DNA from: Schistocephalus solidus | Taxonomy: Eukaryota; Platyhelminthes; Cestoda; Diphyllobothriidea; Diphyllobothriidae | Length of the DNA: 64,000 bases | Assembly: GCA_017591395.1 (NCBI GenBank) | Contig: WEDG01003500.1 | Location: 124,001-188,000 of the forward strand | Direction: 5' to 3' | Shown: piece by piece, positions 11,219-22,200 of the stretch | Layout of the letters: each line of letters opens with the position of its first letter | Position numbering within the stretch: the stretch's first letter is position 1 | Notes under the pieces: generated by a model | What the model saw: only the letters and a program-made list of their open reading frames with translations | Told to the model about the DNA's origin: nothing | Databases searched by the model: none | Translations under genes and position numbers: made by a program

Positions 11219-11321
11219 ATAACCCACCCCAGGCGCTGCGGCGCCCGAGTCTCAAACTCGCGACCTTGTTGGGAAGACGTTTAACGCTTTAACCACTGAG
11301 CCACGAGCTCGTTTCTCTTGC

Positions 11322-11500
11322 CCCAAGGTACAAAGGGACGAGTTAGTCCTGCAACCGATCGGTGAACGTCCAACTACCATTGTTAATATTCCCGATCGAC
11401 ACCAGCAAGACAACGAGCTCGTGGCGCAGTGTGTACAGCGTTGGACTTCTTTCCATTAAGGTCGCAAGTTCGAGCCTCCTGCCTCCTGGTGAAAAATGTC
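11322..11500 (+). repeat. SINE tail-to-head junction in plus orientation
   Basis: The order is tail (GGGACGAGTTAGTCCTGC, CCGATCGGTGAACG, CCATTGTTAATATTCCCG) then head (CAAGACAACGAGCTCGTGG, box-B-like AGTTCGAGCC near 11470). This is the junction expected inside a plus-oriented tandem array, directly facing the minus array. Confidence 0.8.
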
Positions 11501-12199
11501 CTTTGGGACAAATAGAAAACCTTTTAGTAAACATTTGGCGCTGATTCTCCAGGTCGTCCTCAGCCTAATTCAATGGACAGAAAAAAATTAAAAGTTCGTG
11601 TTTGCGCCAATTGGCGGCTGCCATGTGTGTCAGTCTTTATTATTTCATTGATAAGTGCTGAAGCGTCTTACAGTGACAAAAAAACTGTCTTGGAAATTTT
11701 AAAATCCTTAAGAAAATCCGAACCAACCATCGTCAGGATCTATGGATTGCCTTAAGTTCATAAAACTGAAGTCCCACTGCGACCGATAGTATCATTAATC
11801 GGTGCACCCAATTACCAAATTTTATTCGTGCTATTCACACTTCACCCGTTTTTAAGAGATTCTGAAACTTCTATTCAGAAATCTATGGAGTTTTAGAGAA
11901 ATTAAGAGGAAATCACATGCTCTGCTAATGAGAAAATGGTCTCCTTTAATGTTGTTTCTTTGTTGGCATCGATTCCACTGTATTAAGCAAGAAAATGCAC
12001 AGAAGAATGCCTAAAATCCTATGAGACTGACATTCCCGCAGCTGCCTTGCTTGAACTCCTAAGTCTTTGTTATGAAGTACATTTTTCGTTAAATCACAAA
12101 TACTTTTAACAAATAAAACGAGCTCAAATGGGATCACTTGTATCTGGCTTCCTTACTACAGTGACAATACAGAAACTGGAATCTCTGTCTCTTGCATTA

Positions 12200-12860
12200 G
12201 TTTACCCTTAGGTTTTGGGATGATATGTAGCCGATACGTATGTTGTCGTAAGAAATACAAACTAGAAACACTCGAAAACACCATCACCTCAACCATTCTG
12301 GGGATGAACGTTACGCTAGAGAAAGAAGTTAGCGATAGCCTCTCATTTCTTGATATTCTCTTGCAGCGAAAGACTAACGGAACATTACTCACATCCGTTT
12401 ATCGCAAAGAAACATATTCTGAAGTCATTCTAGACTATCCGAGTGACAGTCCAATCTCTCACAAGAAAATTACTTTCAACAGTCTGCAAAACCGAGCAAA
12501 ACACCTTGCTCTGACAGGGAACGCTACCGGGTCGGGCTTAGCTACCTGTACAAATTATTTTCCAGAAATGGTTACACTAAATATTTTTAACATCTATGCA
12601 TGAAGCAACAGAAGCCAAAAGAAAAGGAGCAATATATTTCCAATTAGGTGCCTAAAACAAACACATGGTGAGTCCTTAATTATATAAGAAATGTATCTGA
12701 ACTCGTTTAAAGACACTTTCGGAAACACAAAATAAAAGTGGTGCACATACCGATGACTACTTTACACGCTCAGCTTGTACACTCTAAGGATAGGGTTGCC
12801 TATCTTTATAAGAAAAAGTAGTCTACAAGACCCATGCGAGCTGATATCATTCATGAGAAC
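12200..12860 (+). mobile_element. Penelope-like element fragment, end of reverse transcriptase and linker
   Basis: The open stretch to 12603 has SDSLSFLDILLQRKTNG, LLTSVYRKETYSEVILDY and SLQNRAKHLAL. This is the thumb/after-RT part of PLE proteins (LPFLDVLxxR...TSVYRKPT). Further on, past stops, YIRNVSELV, RHFRKHKIKV and QLVHSKDRVAYL follow. It is the same family as the 8.7 kb copy. Frameshifts and stops show it is dead. Confidence 0.8.
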
Positions 12861-12869
12861 ATATTCAAG

Positions 12870-14790
12870 GACGTGGACTATTGGCACATACCCTGTCGGA
12901 AATTTTTCCTTGCCCTGTGAATCTAATTATTGATTACTAATAAATTGTATCTTAACGTTCTCATGAACATAACTGACTATACAGTTCACTGCGGCAAAGA
13001 CAGCCACTTCTCAAATTTGCTCTAAGTAATAATTGATTATTGCGGCAGTACAACCCAATAAGTGAAAGTTCCGTTTGAAATTGACAAAGAATAATATTTA
13101 AGTGTGATTTACCACCAATATTATCTTGATTGCTTTCCCAACGTTTGGTATTTCTCGTGCTGCTGGCATTTACTGAATCAGATGGATAATAAATTAGGTT
13201 CAGTGACCAAAAGTGAATCTCCTTGAACTCCTCCTGACTGTGTTTCCGAACAGACTAACAAGGACGATGCAGTGAGCTTTGTTCACGGAGATGCAGAAAA
13301 ATATCTCCCATCACTTCCCATAAGAACCATAGCCGAGTTAGTTTTCTTCGCAAAAACCTTGGAAAACTCCGTGTCGAATTATAATTTTTCCAAATTTCTA
13401 ACTGTTGTTTTAAACATTCAACCTCATTCGCACCCAAATGTACCCATTTTTGAATACTGTGCCTGTGTTAATGACTAGTGCATATCTTCAATAGGTCCGC
13501 GCATAGCTTAAAATGAAGGAAGTGAATAAATGGTAATTTGAGCATATATCATAAGCATTTTCTTATTGTGAGGGGATACTGCAGACAGGCACTATAAGTT
13601 AAAATCGATGCTCAGTGCAAACAAATAATAATTTGAAGTTTTAGTTTTCGAAAGCAGTCTGCGAACGCCTTGCCAAATTTTTATTGCTTGATAAAGGCAC
13701 GTTGCCGTATATATATTTGCATACACATATTTATTTAAAGTCTTTCAATGAATGTAGTGGACCAGAAATGCGCTTATGTGCGTTGTGCACAGAGTTGCAT
13801 ATGTAATCGTAACCATATTGAACAATTTCCACATCCGCTTAGTTTACTTGAAAATATGAGACCGCATTTGGGCAAAAACAGATTCTGATCAAAAATGAAA
13901 ATTCAAATAATTTTATGTGGATACTTATTCAGAATGTTTGCGGTAAACCTTTTAAATTTAGCAAAACCTTGTGTTTACGTCGTCAAGTTTAAATCTCCAC
14001 TACTTGTGCCTTGAACGTAGTCTGCAAATTCTAAGGGCAAATTATAGCATCGGAAACTATACTCCATGTGAAAAACATTTATGCCACGAGACTAACTTAA
14101 AAGGCGGAATTTTGCGTTGTGCAAATATCAAATATACACTTTCAATTAACAAGTAAATTCCCTGAAGTTAAAACCTGGCAAACATAAATCCAATTTTACC
14201 TATGCTTTATCTTAATCATCTATTTTAAGCTGTTTGAGCTTATCATAAACAATAAAGTGAATCTTGTCGAAAAAAATCGTTGTCTCTTCTTCTTCCAATA
14301 ACAAAAAGGGCACTTTTCTAAGGATTAGTACTGTTTCCAGTGCCTATTTGTGGAAGTTTCCATATGTGCTAGGGTTTAGCCGCCAAAATGCTGGCTAACA
14401 CCTCCGCTTCCAGGTCAGCTCTTAAGCAGCCGTTAAACTACGTGCGCATCTTTAGCTTTTGCTCAGCATTTTTACAGCTGCGGTGTAGAGACAACTGACG
14501 CTTTAAAAGTACCTAACCTAGTTCGCTTGATTGGCTTTGTACCGGGATCTCTGGAATTATCCCGCTAAGCCTTCACTGCACCAGGATTCACGTAAACATT
14601 CAAATTCTAAGGATAATTTACATAGACATATGGGCTTTTATTATTTTTCCCGGTTTCTTACTGTAGATAATAGGTAAAGGCCTGATCTCCATAGCACACA
14701 TTTTGAATACCCATTTTGAGAGTCTAGGATATTTTGTGCGGTGCTTTCATTACATATGCTCCTCAAAAATGTCAGGTTCGAATGTTCGTT
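12870..14790. other. No recognised gene
   Basis: AT-rich DNA. Short open stretches (13272-13478, 13971-14156) have no recognisable motifs or splice context. Confidence 0.6.
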
Positions 14791-14990
14791 AATAGGCAGA
14801 TAAACGTTGCTGACGAAGACGGGGGAGACTGGAATGTCAATTTCTCGCTCATTAGACGTCAGCAGCCATTCATACCCAAACAGAGGTGGTTCACAAACCG
14901 AAGGTCAAACTCGTGGCCGAATGATAAGAAGTCCAATGCTCTAATCCACTGTGCCACAGTCTTCTTATCTTGCCCATATAGTTCAAGAGA
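14791..14990 (-). repeat. tRNA-derived SINE, diverged
   Basis: It matches the array unit (GACGGGGGAGACTGGAATG, CATTAGACGTCAGCAGCC, box-B-like GTCAAACTCG). The ribozyme core is mutated (CTGACGT). Confidence 0.7.
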
Positions 14991-15099
14991 TAATGACATT
15001 GGCGGATATACACCAGAAATAGCCATTCCAGTCTCAGTTTACACTGTTTGTCTGTCTACAATACTGGCCGATGTGAGGCACAATACTATATAATGATCA

Positions 15100-16132
15100 T
15101 CCTCGATCACTGCGATTCAGTTTTGATACCCCTGCAAAAGATGAAAATCCCTGAAGTATTTAGCGTATGCTTTTGGACATTTTTACATAGTTCAAACCTA
15201 TTGTTAACCCTTCTCACATTCTCATAAGCAGTTTCCAAGCTGTTAGACAGCATTAAACCTCTATACACAATTATAAAGTATTTTTGAGGAGTCCTTGAAA
15301 TCAGGTATGTAAACACACTAAATAAGTATCGTATTTAACTGAAAGGTTTTGTTTAAAGTCGATTATAGTTTTTGGATCACGGTAATTAAACTTTTCTGCA
15401 TAATTATTTTTATATTTACAATTCTATACGATGATTAACTCGTTTTGCTTATTAACAGAGAAATATGACATGTATTCTAAAATCTACGATAGGGTTTAAG
15501 TGGGAAGACCGAATGGAATGTCATAATATATGCGTAAAGTCTTGTGCATTACTTAAATGTATTTCACGTTTTCCAACAGTACTGAGACAGATGTTTACGA
15601 GAAACTGATAATTATTCGTTCGAATCTTATCTCGTTTTATTAAAAAGCTGCTTTATTACCCGCCAGGCGTTGCGACGCAATGCCATTATTTTGTGAAAGT
15701 CTTACAGGTATAGATCAAAATATGCATTTAAGGTATTTTGTTACCGTATTAGGCAGCTAAGTTAAGGACACTTCCTTCCACATTATGATTTAGAAAATCT
15801 TTTACTGTATGATATCACTCTCTTTTATCCATTGTTCTGTATGACTATTAAATCAGCTTATGCGCAACAATAGCTGCCATTAATCTTCCGAAAATTCATA
15901 TAAACTGTGCATGAGTATGAAGTGATGGTGATGGATCGTCAGGATTGAATACTTATTATTTGCGTTAGCTGTAACAAAAAGAGTCAGTTCTGAAATTTTC
16001 GTCTCTCCGGTCACTGAAGGCCTGGTTTGTGACTTTGCTCCCACTTCGTTTCTAATTGACAGTTTAATTCTTAGATCTGTTTAAACGTGACTTATTTACA
16101 TATAATTACCTTAAAATACCTTTTCATTGTAG
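15100..16132. other. No recognised gene upstream of first MLCK exon
   Basis: AT-rich, probably the intron that precedes exon A, since exon A starts inside a codon. It ends with the acceptor TTTTCATTGTAG. Nothing else is recognised. Confidence 0.6.
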
Positions 16133-16235
16133 ATGAAGAGGAGGAAACAAAGGCGTTTTTCCTTGACAGGAAAGTGGAAGTAAAGAACAACAAGGATGTT
16201 GAGGCTGATTACAAGATGGGCGAATACATTGGCAG
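16133..16235 (+). CDS. MLCK: MLCK exon A: kinase N-lobe entry
   Basis: This is the first exon seen. Its acceptor is TTTTCATTGTAG and its donor AG|GTTAGT. It begins with two bases of a split codon, so at least one coding exon lies upstream. It encodes an acidic start (EEEETKAF), a linker and DYKMGEYIG, the first strand of the kinase up to the glycine loop. The donor splits the Ser codon (AG|T) of GSGKFG. Confidence 0.88.
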
Positions 16236-19200
16236 GTTAGTGCAGCTTTCGTCACGCTGTCATGTTTTACGGACCCAGTCATCGCCGGTGTGAATTAAAT
16301 TAATATAATATTCTTGCATAAAATGGGTGTCAATAACATGTTTGTACTAATAATTAAAAATTTCAACAGCTGATAGCGTGCTCAATTTAAGCCCTCGCGC
16401 ATTTTTTTTCGAAGGGCTGCTTAATTCAGAACATCCGATTAAAGTCCCTATAAATGAGTTTTAAATAAGAAGAAAACAGACGGCTATTAACTTATGACTG
16501 GTGAACTTAATACGTACGCTTTAGATAAGTATTCTCCCAACAAGCACCAGCTCAGTTTTATAATGTCCTAAGACTGATTAAAATCTTGATTGCCACGAAA
16601 TTATGAATGTACTTAGGAAAGAAATTTATAACAATCTATTTTGCGACCTGCCTCGAAGGATGCAACACGCCAGTCGTTCAAATTATTCCATTTATTGTTT
16701 TATCTTAACGTGCGTGACCGCAAATGGAGGCTAACATGCGTGTTCTTGCCTAATATTTATTTCATATATTCCACTTTATCATTTTGTGCTGTCTAGTTAG
16801 CAACCAGTTGCAGTCAACTGTCTGCCTTATGCTCGGCCTTCGAAAAATTTAAATTTCCAGAATAGTATATTCTTGTTCCCAAGAGTTCTGTTTACTCATC
16901 TCATAAAATGTGGCAGTCTTATATTCGCAAACTATTTCTACACTACACTTATTTCTTCCCTCAATTTACTATCGGCCTTACGAAACTACCTGTTACGAGC
17001 TGTTGGCTATCTCAGTATATTAATGCATACGACATTTAAGGTTATTCATAAAGGTTTTGAGGATATTCTGTCAACTCACTTGATCTCAGAACTGAACGTT
17101 TGGCCTATCACGAGTCAATTAGTCTACGCCTCTGAGAGTTCTGATTGGTTTGTCTGTTTATGTCATGGTCTATTAAATCACGAGAACATTTTTTTTTTTA
17201 TTCGTTCACACTTAGTTTACAAAACCATTGGTTTTTGTAACTTTAAGGATAAAGAAACTCGCCTCTTTGGAGAGCATTAAAGCAAAGCACTTGATCACAT
17301 ATACTGGTTGTCTTAGCCATGCTTTAAACTTATGTGTAAATTTTAAGGATTGTCATTGCTTTAATGTATTACCCCCTAGGGCAAGGCGAGAGACTATGAA
17401 AAACCCTCAGTTATACAATTGGCCTTGTGCTAAATTTTAGGAAGGTGAATATTATTGCATTACCAAGAAACAGTGGAGAGACTGGAGCGGCCATTGCTGG
17501 ATTTTTGGTAGCCATCAGCCAGACCTTCTCAAACGCAGGTTTCGATACTCCGGAGGCTTGAACCCGTGATTCGTTGTTTAGAAATCCGTCTTATTCCTTG
17601 GGCCATGGACTCTTTGTCCTGTTGGTTGCGATTGGGTGCAATAAAAATGTTAGAAGGGTGCTCGCCAATCGACTTAAGAACACTCCCGTCTCGTTGTGCT
17701 TTGAGGCTTTATCTTGAGCCTCAGCAACTGCCGCTCAACGAATAGTATTATAGGCATAATATCATTAGTGAAAATGAATAGGTTGCGTGGAGTGACCATT
17801 TCCGGCTTATTCGCCATCATCAGCCAGCCATACATAACCTTGGTTTGGAAGATCAGAATTCTTACTGAGTCTAGCCTTAATTTTTTCCTGTAATTGAGTG
17901 CCACGTCACTTGCTTGCCAGGCGTTTTCTATTACCATATTCTGCTGCGCGGGAATATCCTAGCAATTTCTCTCATTGTAAGAATCGACTGCTGTAAAGAG
18001 GTGATGGCCATATCTGCGACATCTCTCCTCATTTTTTGCGTTTCTCTCCTGCATATTCTTGTCTGCGTTCATATATCGGAACCACCGAATACGAATTATA
18101 ACTCAAATCCTGAGTTTTTCTCCGTCCTAAAAACGAAACAGCTGTCTAATGAACTCAATGTATGAGAGGTGAAGCAATGTGGAGAGCTGCGAGAGATTTT
18201 GAATTGAAATTTTCCTTGTCCTTGTATTCGACCGGTAAATACCATGAAAGGTTGATAAACGAAGCAGAGTAACCAGCTAAGAGGCCAAGAGTTGGCTTTG
18301 TACGAATGAATACTGACAGAGCGTTCGAGGCCTTCCTTTGTTTGCAGCAACCCTTTAAAAGTCGTCGAGTTTCGCCACCCAGAAAGCCCTGCCGACTGAC
18401 CGAAGGATGACACGTCAGGAAGAAGAGTATTTGTGCTTATTCAGACTGACCATTATTAGTTTGCGCTAATCCAACTGCATTTAAGAGACAGGTACTACAA
18501 TCGGACCGTTCGGGGGGACTAAGCGAAGGCGTCCACCTGGTGTCCTACGGATTGAGTGCAGCACGGGTCACATGCGCGTTTTTGCTGTGGAAAACTTGCA
18601 CAGCATCTAGCGAACTCCATTCCCTCGCCCACCTTGATGACAATATGATGTCAAGACAACAGTAAGCGGACACCGGCGCAGGGGTTGACGAAACCAAACA
18701 ACTCATCTATTCATGCGCCAAACAACCCAGTCTCCACTACGTGTATCATGCTATTAATTGGTCAGCTTGGAGGTTACATGAGTGAGGAGTTTTATAAAGG
18801 CCACACTAAGAAAAAGCCATTGCAGCCTGACTGTAGACCTGAAAATGACTAAGTTGTTCAATCATCAGAAAACCTTAAGAGCAGAGGGCTGTGTTTAGGC
18901 AGGTCATTTTGCTTTTAGCGGGAAATGCGCTGGCCTGTGGTGGATTTCTTTTATCCAGCATCACTATTGCTCATTCTTCCTGCTAACGGTCGATTGCCCA
19001 TGGGTGATGACACTTGACACAGTCGTAGACACCACATTAAGGCCATTGGCTAGGGTGTGACACCATATGCATGTACAACAGTAGCTATAGAGTCGCGCGG
19101 ACTCGACACAACCCAATAAACCCGCGTTATGAGTCCATTTGGTCTCCGTAGCGCGCCTGTTGTAGGTGCTAGAAGAGTAAAAACAGGTATGAAAAAATCA

Positions 19201-22200
19201 CGTTTAGACATGGGAAATAAAAGCACCGCAGGTCTGGTATGTAAACAACAACCCAACTTTAATGTATGACCCGTTTTTGTAATCTACTTGATCATATGGC
19301 CACCCATAAAACGATGAAAACGGTTCAAGTTTAATGCTAGAAAGGTGCAGCTCTAAACACCACAGGCAGTTACCGCCATCCCGAGCACGAAGAGTAAATG
19401 ATCGTGTTGAATTCGTCGCTGCTCACAACCCAATCAGTCCCCAAATGATAGATTGTATGACAAAACTTTCCTCCCCTGCCCGCCAATGGACCAATATTTT
19501 CCGATACAAGTAAACATGCGTGTCCCAAGAAGTAATCGAGAAGAATAAAACGACGCGATTGCTGGAGCAAGAATTTTATTCGCAGGGCATTTCGGATTCA
19601 TATTTGAAACCATCATCAGATACATCAGAAAATGTGTTTGATTATGAATCCAAAACGTCAGGTTAATACATTTCTTGCCTCAACGATCACGTCTATTCTG
19701 TGACGACCGCAGATTACTGGGAATTATCCTCGGTGGTTGGGTCTATTGTCGAGGAATGTGAAAAGGCTTATCACCGCGTCGTGTGAGGATGATGGCTTGG
19801 AGTCGTTGCGACTTCCTAGTATTCATTTTTTATCGGAGAGTGGGTTTCTTTCGAACGGTCAGAATTTCATGCGAGAGTTGATAGAAAAGACTGGGGCAGC
19901 GTGCTACAAGAAAGAAAACCATGAATGTCAGTGCTTTGGCGATTCGTGGAATTGACAAACAGGAAACGGCATACAAAAAAAGCTATGCGTTTACTGTTTT
20001 AACGCCCAAGCTCGTTATTTTTCCCATTAACTGAAAGGACTTTTATGAACATCAGTAGAAATAAAAGCTCACTAAGTGAAGAGCACTCAAATGCTTGATT
20101 AAGGAAAAATAACCCCACCCAATCACTAGTGGATATGGCTGATGTCAACTCCCTACCTCTTAATGGTTTTAGGGAGGAACCCAGTAAATACAGGTCTAAA
20201 AGCAGGTAAGAAGATAGCCTATGAATGCATCAAATAAAGTTGACTCTAGAACAGATATTGAGGGTCCGAAAAACTATAACCAGTGTCAGCACACCCAGTT
20301 TATAATGGAAAAAAACAGCATCTGTGAAAGGAGGAATATCATCTGGTAAATAAGGCTCTACATTCATGCTAAATGCGTTTCTAGTGGGGCAAATGGGACT
20401 TATTCTTACCTACCACAGTTATTTACCCAAAAGAGCGTGGCTCTGCCATCTAGATGCTTTGGTTATGAGCCTTTTTAAAATAACAATTAATGGACTGCGG
20501 TTATTCAAACAAGAAGGCCGTTGCGTGCGTTGACTGCGGGTTTACGATTGATTGGTAGAAGGCTGGAGGCTAATATCAATCGATAAAGCAGAGGGCTGTT
20601 TCTCTGCAGCGACTTGTGCCACCATTTTCAACGAAAGGATAATTGGTGAGTGAGTCCAAATGTCATGGCGAGAGATAGATGCGTAAGACTCCGCTGACAT
20701 TCATCATCTTTTCAAGGAAGAGCATTGCGGCACTGTCACTTCTACAAACATTTACGTGCTTTTATGGCCTTTCGATAAAAAATAACATAAGGTCTAATGA
20801 TACACCAGAAACCAAAGAATAGGTAACGGTTGTCAGTTAATTTTAATTGAAAAATGATAGCGAACGTACCAGGAGGCCATACAGCAATGTCACCAGTTTT
20901 AATTCTTGCTAACTCATTTCGTAAGAAAAATGGAATTATTTGGTTCAAATGTAGGAAAGTTCAACTTTCCTCTGATGAAATTTAGGATCATTGTACTTCA
21001 GACAATTCATGCATTTCTCAAGCAGATTCCTTAAACATAATCCCTAAATATGGTGTTGTTATTGCTTGAGCCGTTTTCATTATTCTGATTATCAATACAC
21101 CTAAAAAGAGCCCTTGTTGAGTAGTTAACCTTTTTTTAAATTGCCCCACGCTAACAATTTCCAGTGAATAGTTCTCTTAAATATGCTTGTCAGCAAATTA
21201 GTCCCTGCACCCAAATATTTATTTAAAAATTTGTTAGTAAAAAACTGCCGCATATTCATTTAATAATAGCAAGGTGCGCAGTGCTATTGAAAAAGCGATG
21301 TTAATTAAAATATGTAGCCTCCACAATTCAGATATAAATCTCTTATGTAGTACGCCCAAATAACCTTCGTCATTTGCTTCAGGTAAGGTGGCATCAACGG
21401 TTTCGCACTCCCCGGACGTAGTGTGTCAGTCATTAATCCCATTTTTAAACTTTCATCCGTTTTCTAAAATTAAGGTTTTGTGAGGAACAGTTTTTCCATA
21501 ATGGAGGCTTTTCTCTTAGCTGTTACTGGTATAAACTCGTCAAGTTCAAATAGAGTTTTTGCAAATAAAAAGAAGAATAAGACGATGATGATGATGATGA
21601 AGGTTTTTCACTCGCCAGAATCATGGCTTTATTCCTCTGTGCTTTCGAACTTCTACTCTTGCCTTGCTTTCGGTGAACGAAAACATTCTTCTTCTTGTTT
21701 TTTCTTGTGTGCACACCTGGCATGTGAACCATTTATGGTTCCACAGTCTGTTAATTTTCGTTATCAGCAAATACGTGAAAGAAAATTTTAAAGTAATACA
21801 TACTTTCGATAAGAAAGTTTACTATAATAATGGCAGGCATAGGTTTTGAGTGTGGTTTTTACTAGATGGTTGTATATTTTGCATACCGTAAGTTATCTTA
21901 TTTCAAAAATGCCCAAGGAGTTTGTGCAGAGTATATAGTTTAAATAAGTGGAATAACTTTTTATATAACCAACACGATTTTTTGTCCTCTGCAAGTTGAA
22001 TACCTTGCAACTTCTATGTAACATGTTCAAACGAATGGATAGTTGACTCAGAGCCCCAAGTTCGAAACTTGAGGCACTCTAACAACCACTTGGCCAGCCC
22101 AAACGTTGGGTGCCCCTCAGATAAACTATTAACTGTAGGTGAGTTCCAGTTTTATGGATCTTGGAGAGACCATAGAATCTCGCGATGGCCACATCCTTCG

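Larger units (their letters stand above)
9804..11321 (-). repeat. Tandem array of five 309-bp SINE units
   Basis: The landmark TAGTTG(G/A)(G/C)CGCTCACC recurs at 9804, 10113, 10422, 10731 and 11040, exactly 309 bp apart each time. Each unit (minus strand) contains a tRNA-like head (GAGCTCGTGGCGCAGTGG, then a box-B-like AGTTTGAGCC), the hammerhead-like block, the CTTGTCTTTGTCAG stretch and the GGGGCTTGAGAGTTAG tail. Units 2 and 3 share unique variants, and units 4 and 5 share others, which points to local duplication. A plus-oriented partial unit abuts its right end. Confidence 0.93.

Noticed and set aside
9804..11321. CRISPR array
   Set aside because: The period is 309 bp with whole-unit similarity and tRNA-like heads; there are no short repeats with unique spacers.
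14734..15093. 119-codon open stretch
   Set aside because: It is read through a minus-oriented SINE copy.
1..16132. Ig or FN3 exons of the MLCK gene
   Set aside because: Looked for DxGxYxC and similar patterns and found none that combine with splice sites; the exons probably lie beyond the left edge.
16873..17280. 135-codon open stretch
   Set aside because: It lies inside intron 1, is Leu/Phe/Ile-rich as expected from AT-rich DNA, and has no motif.
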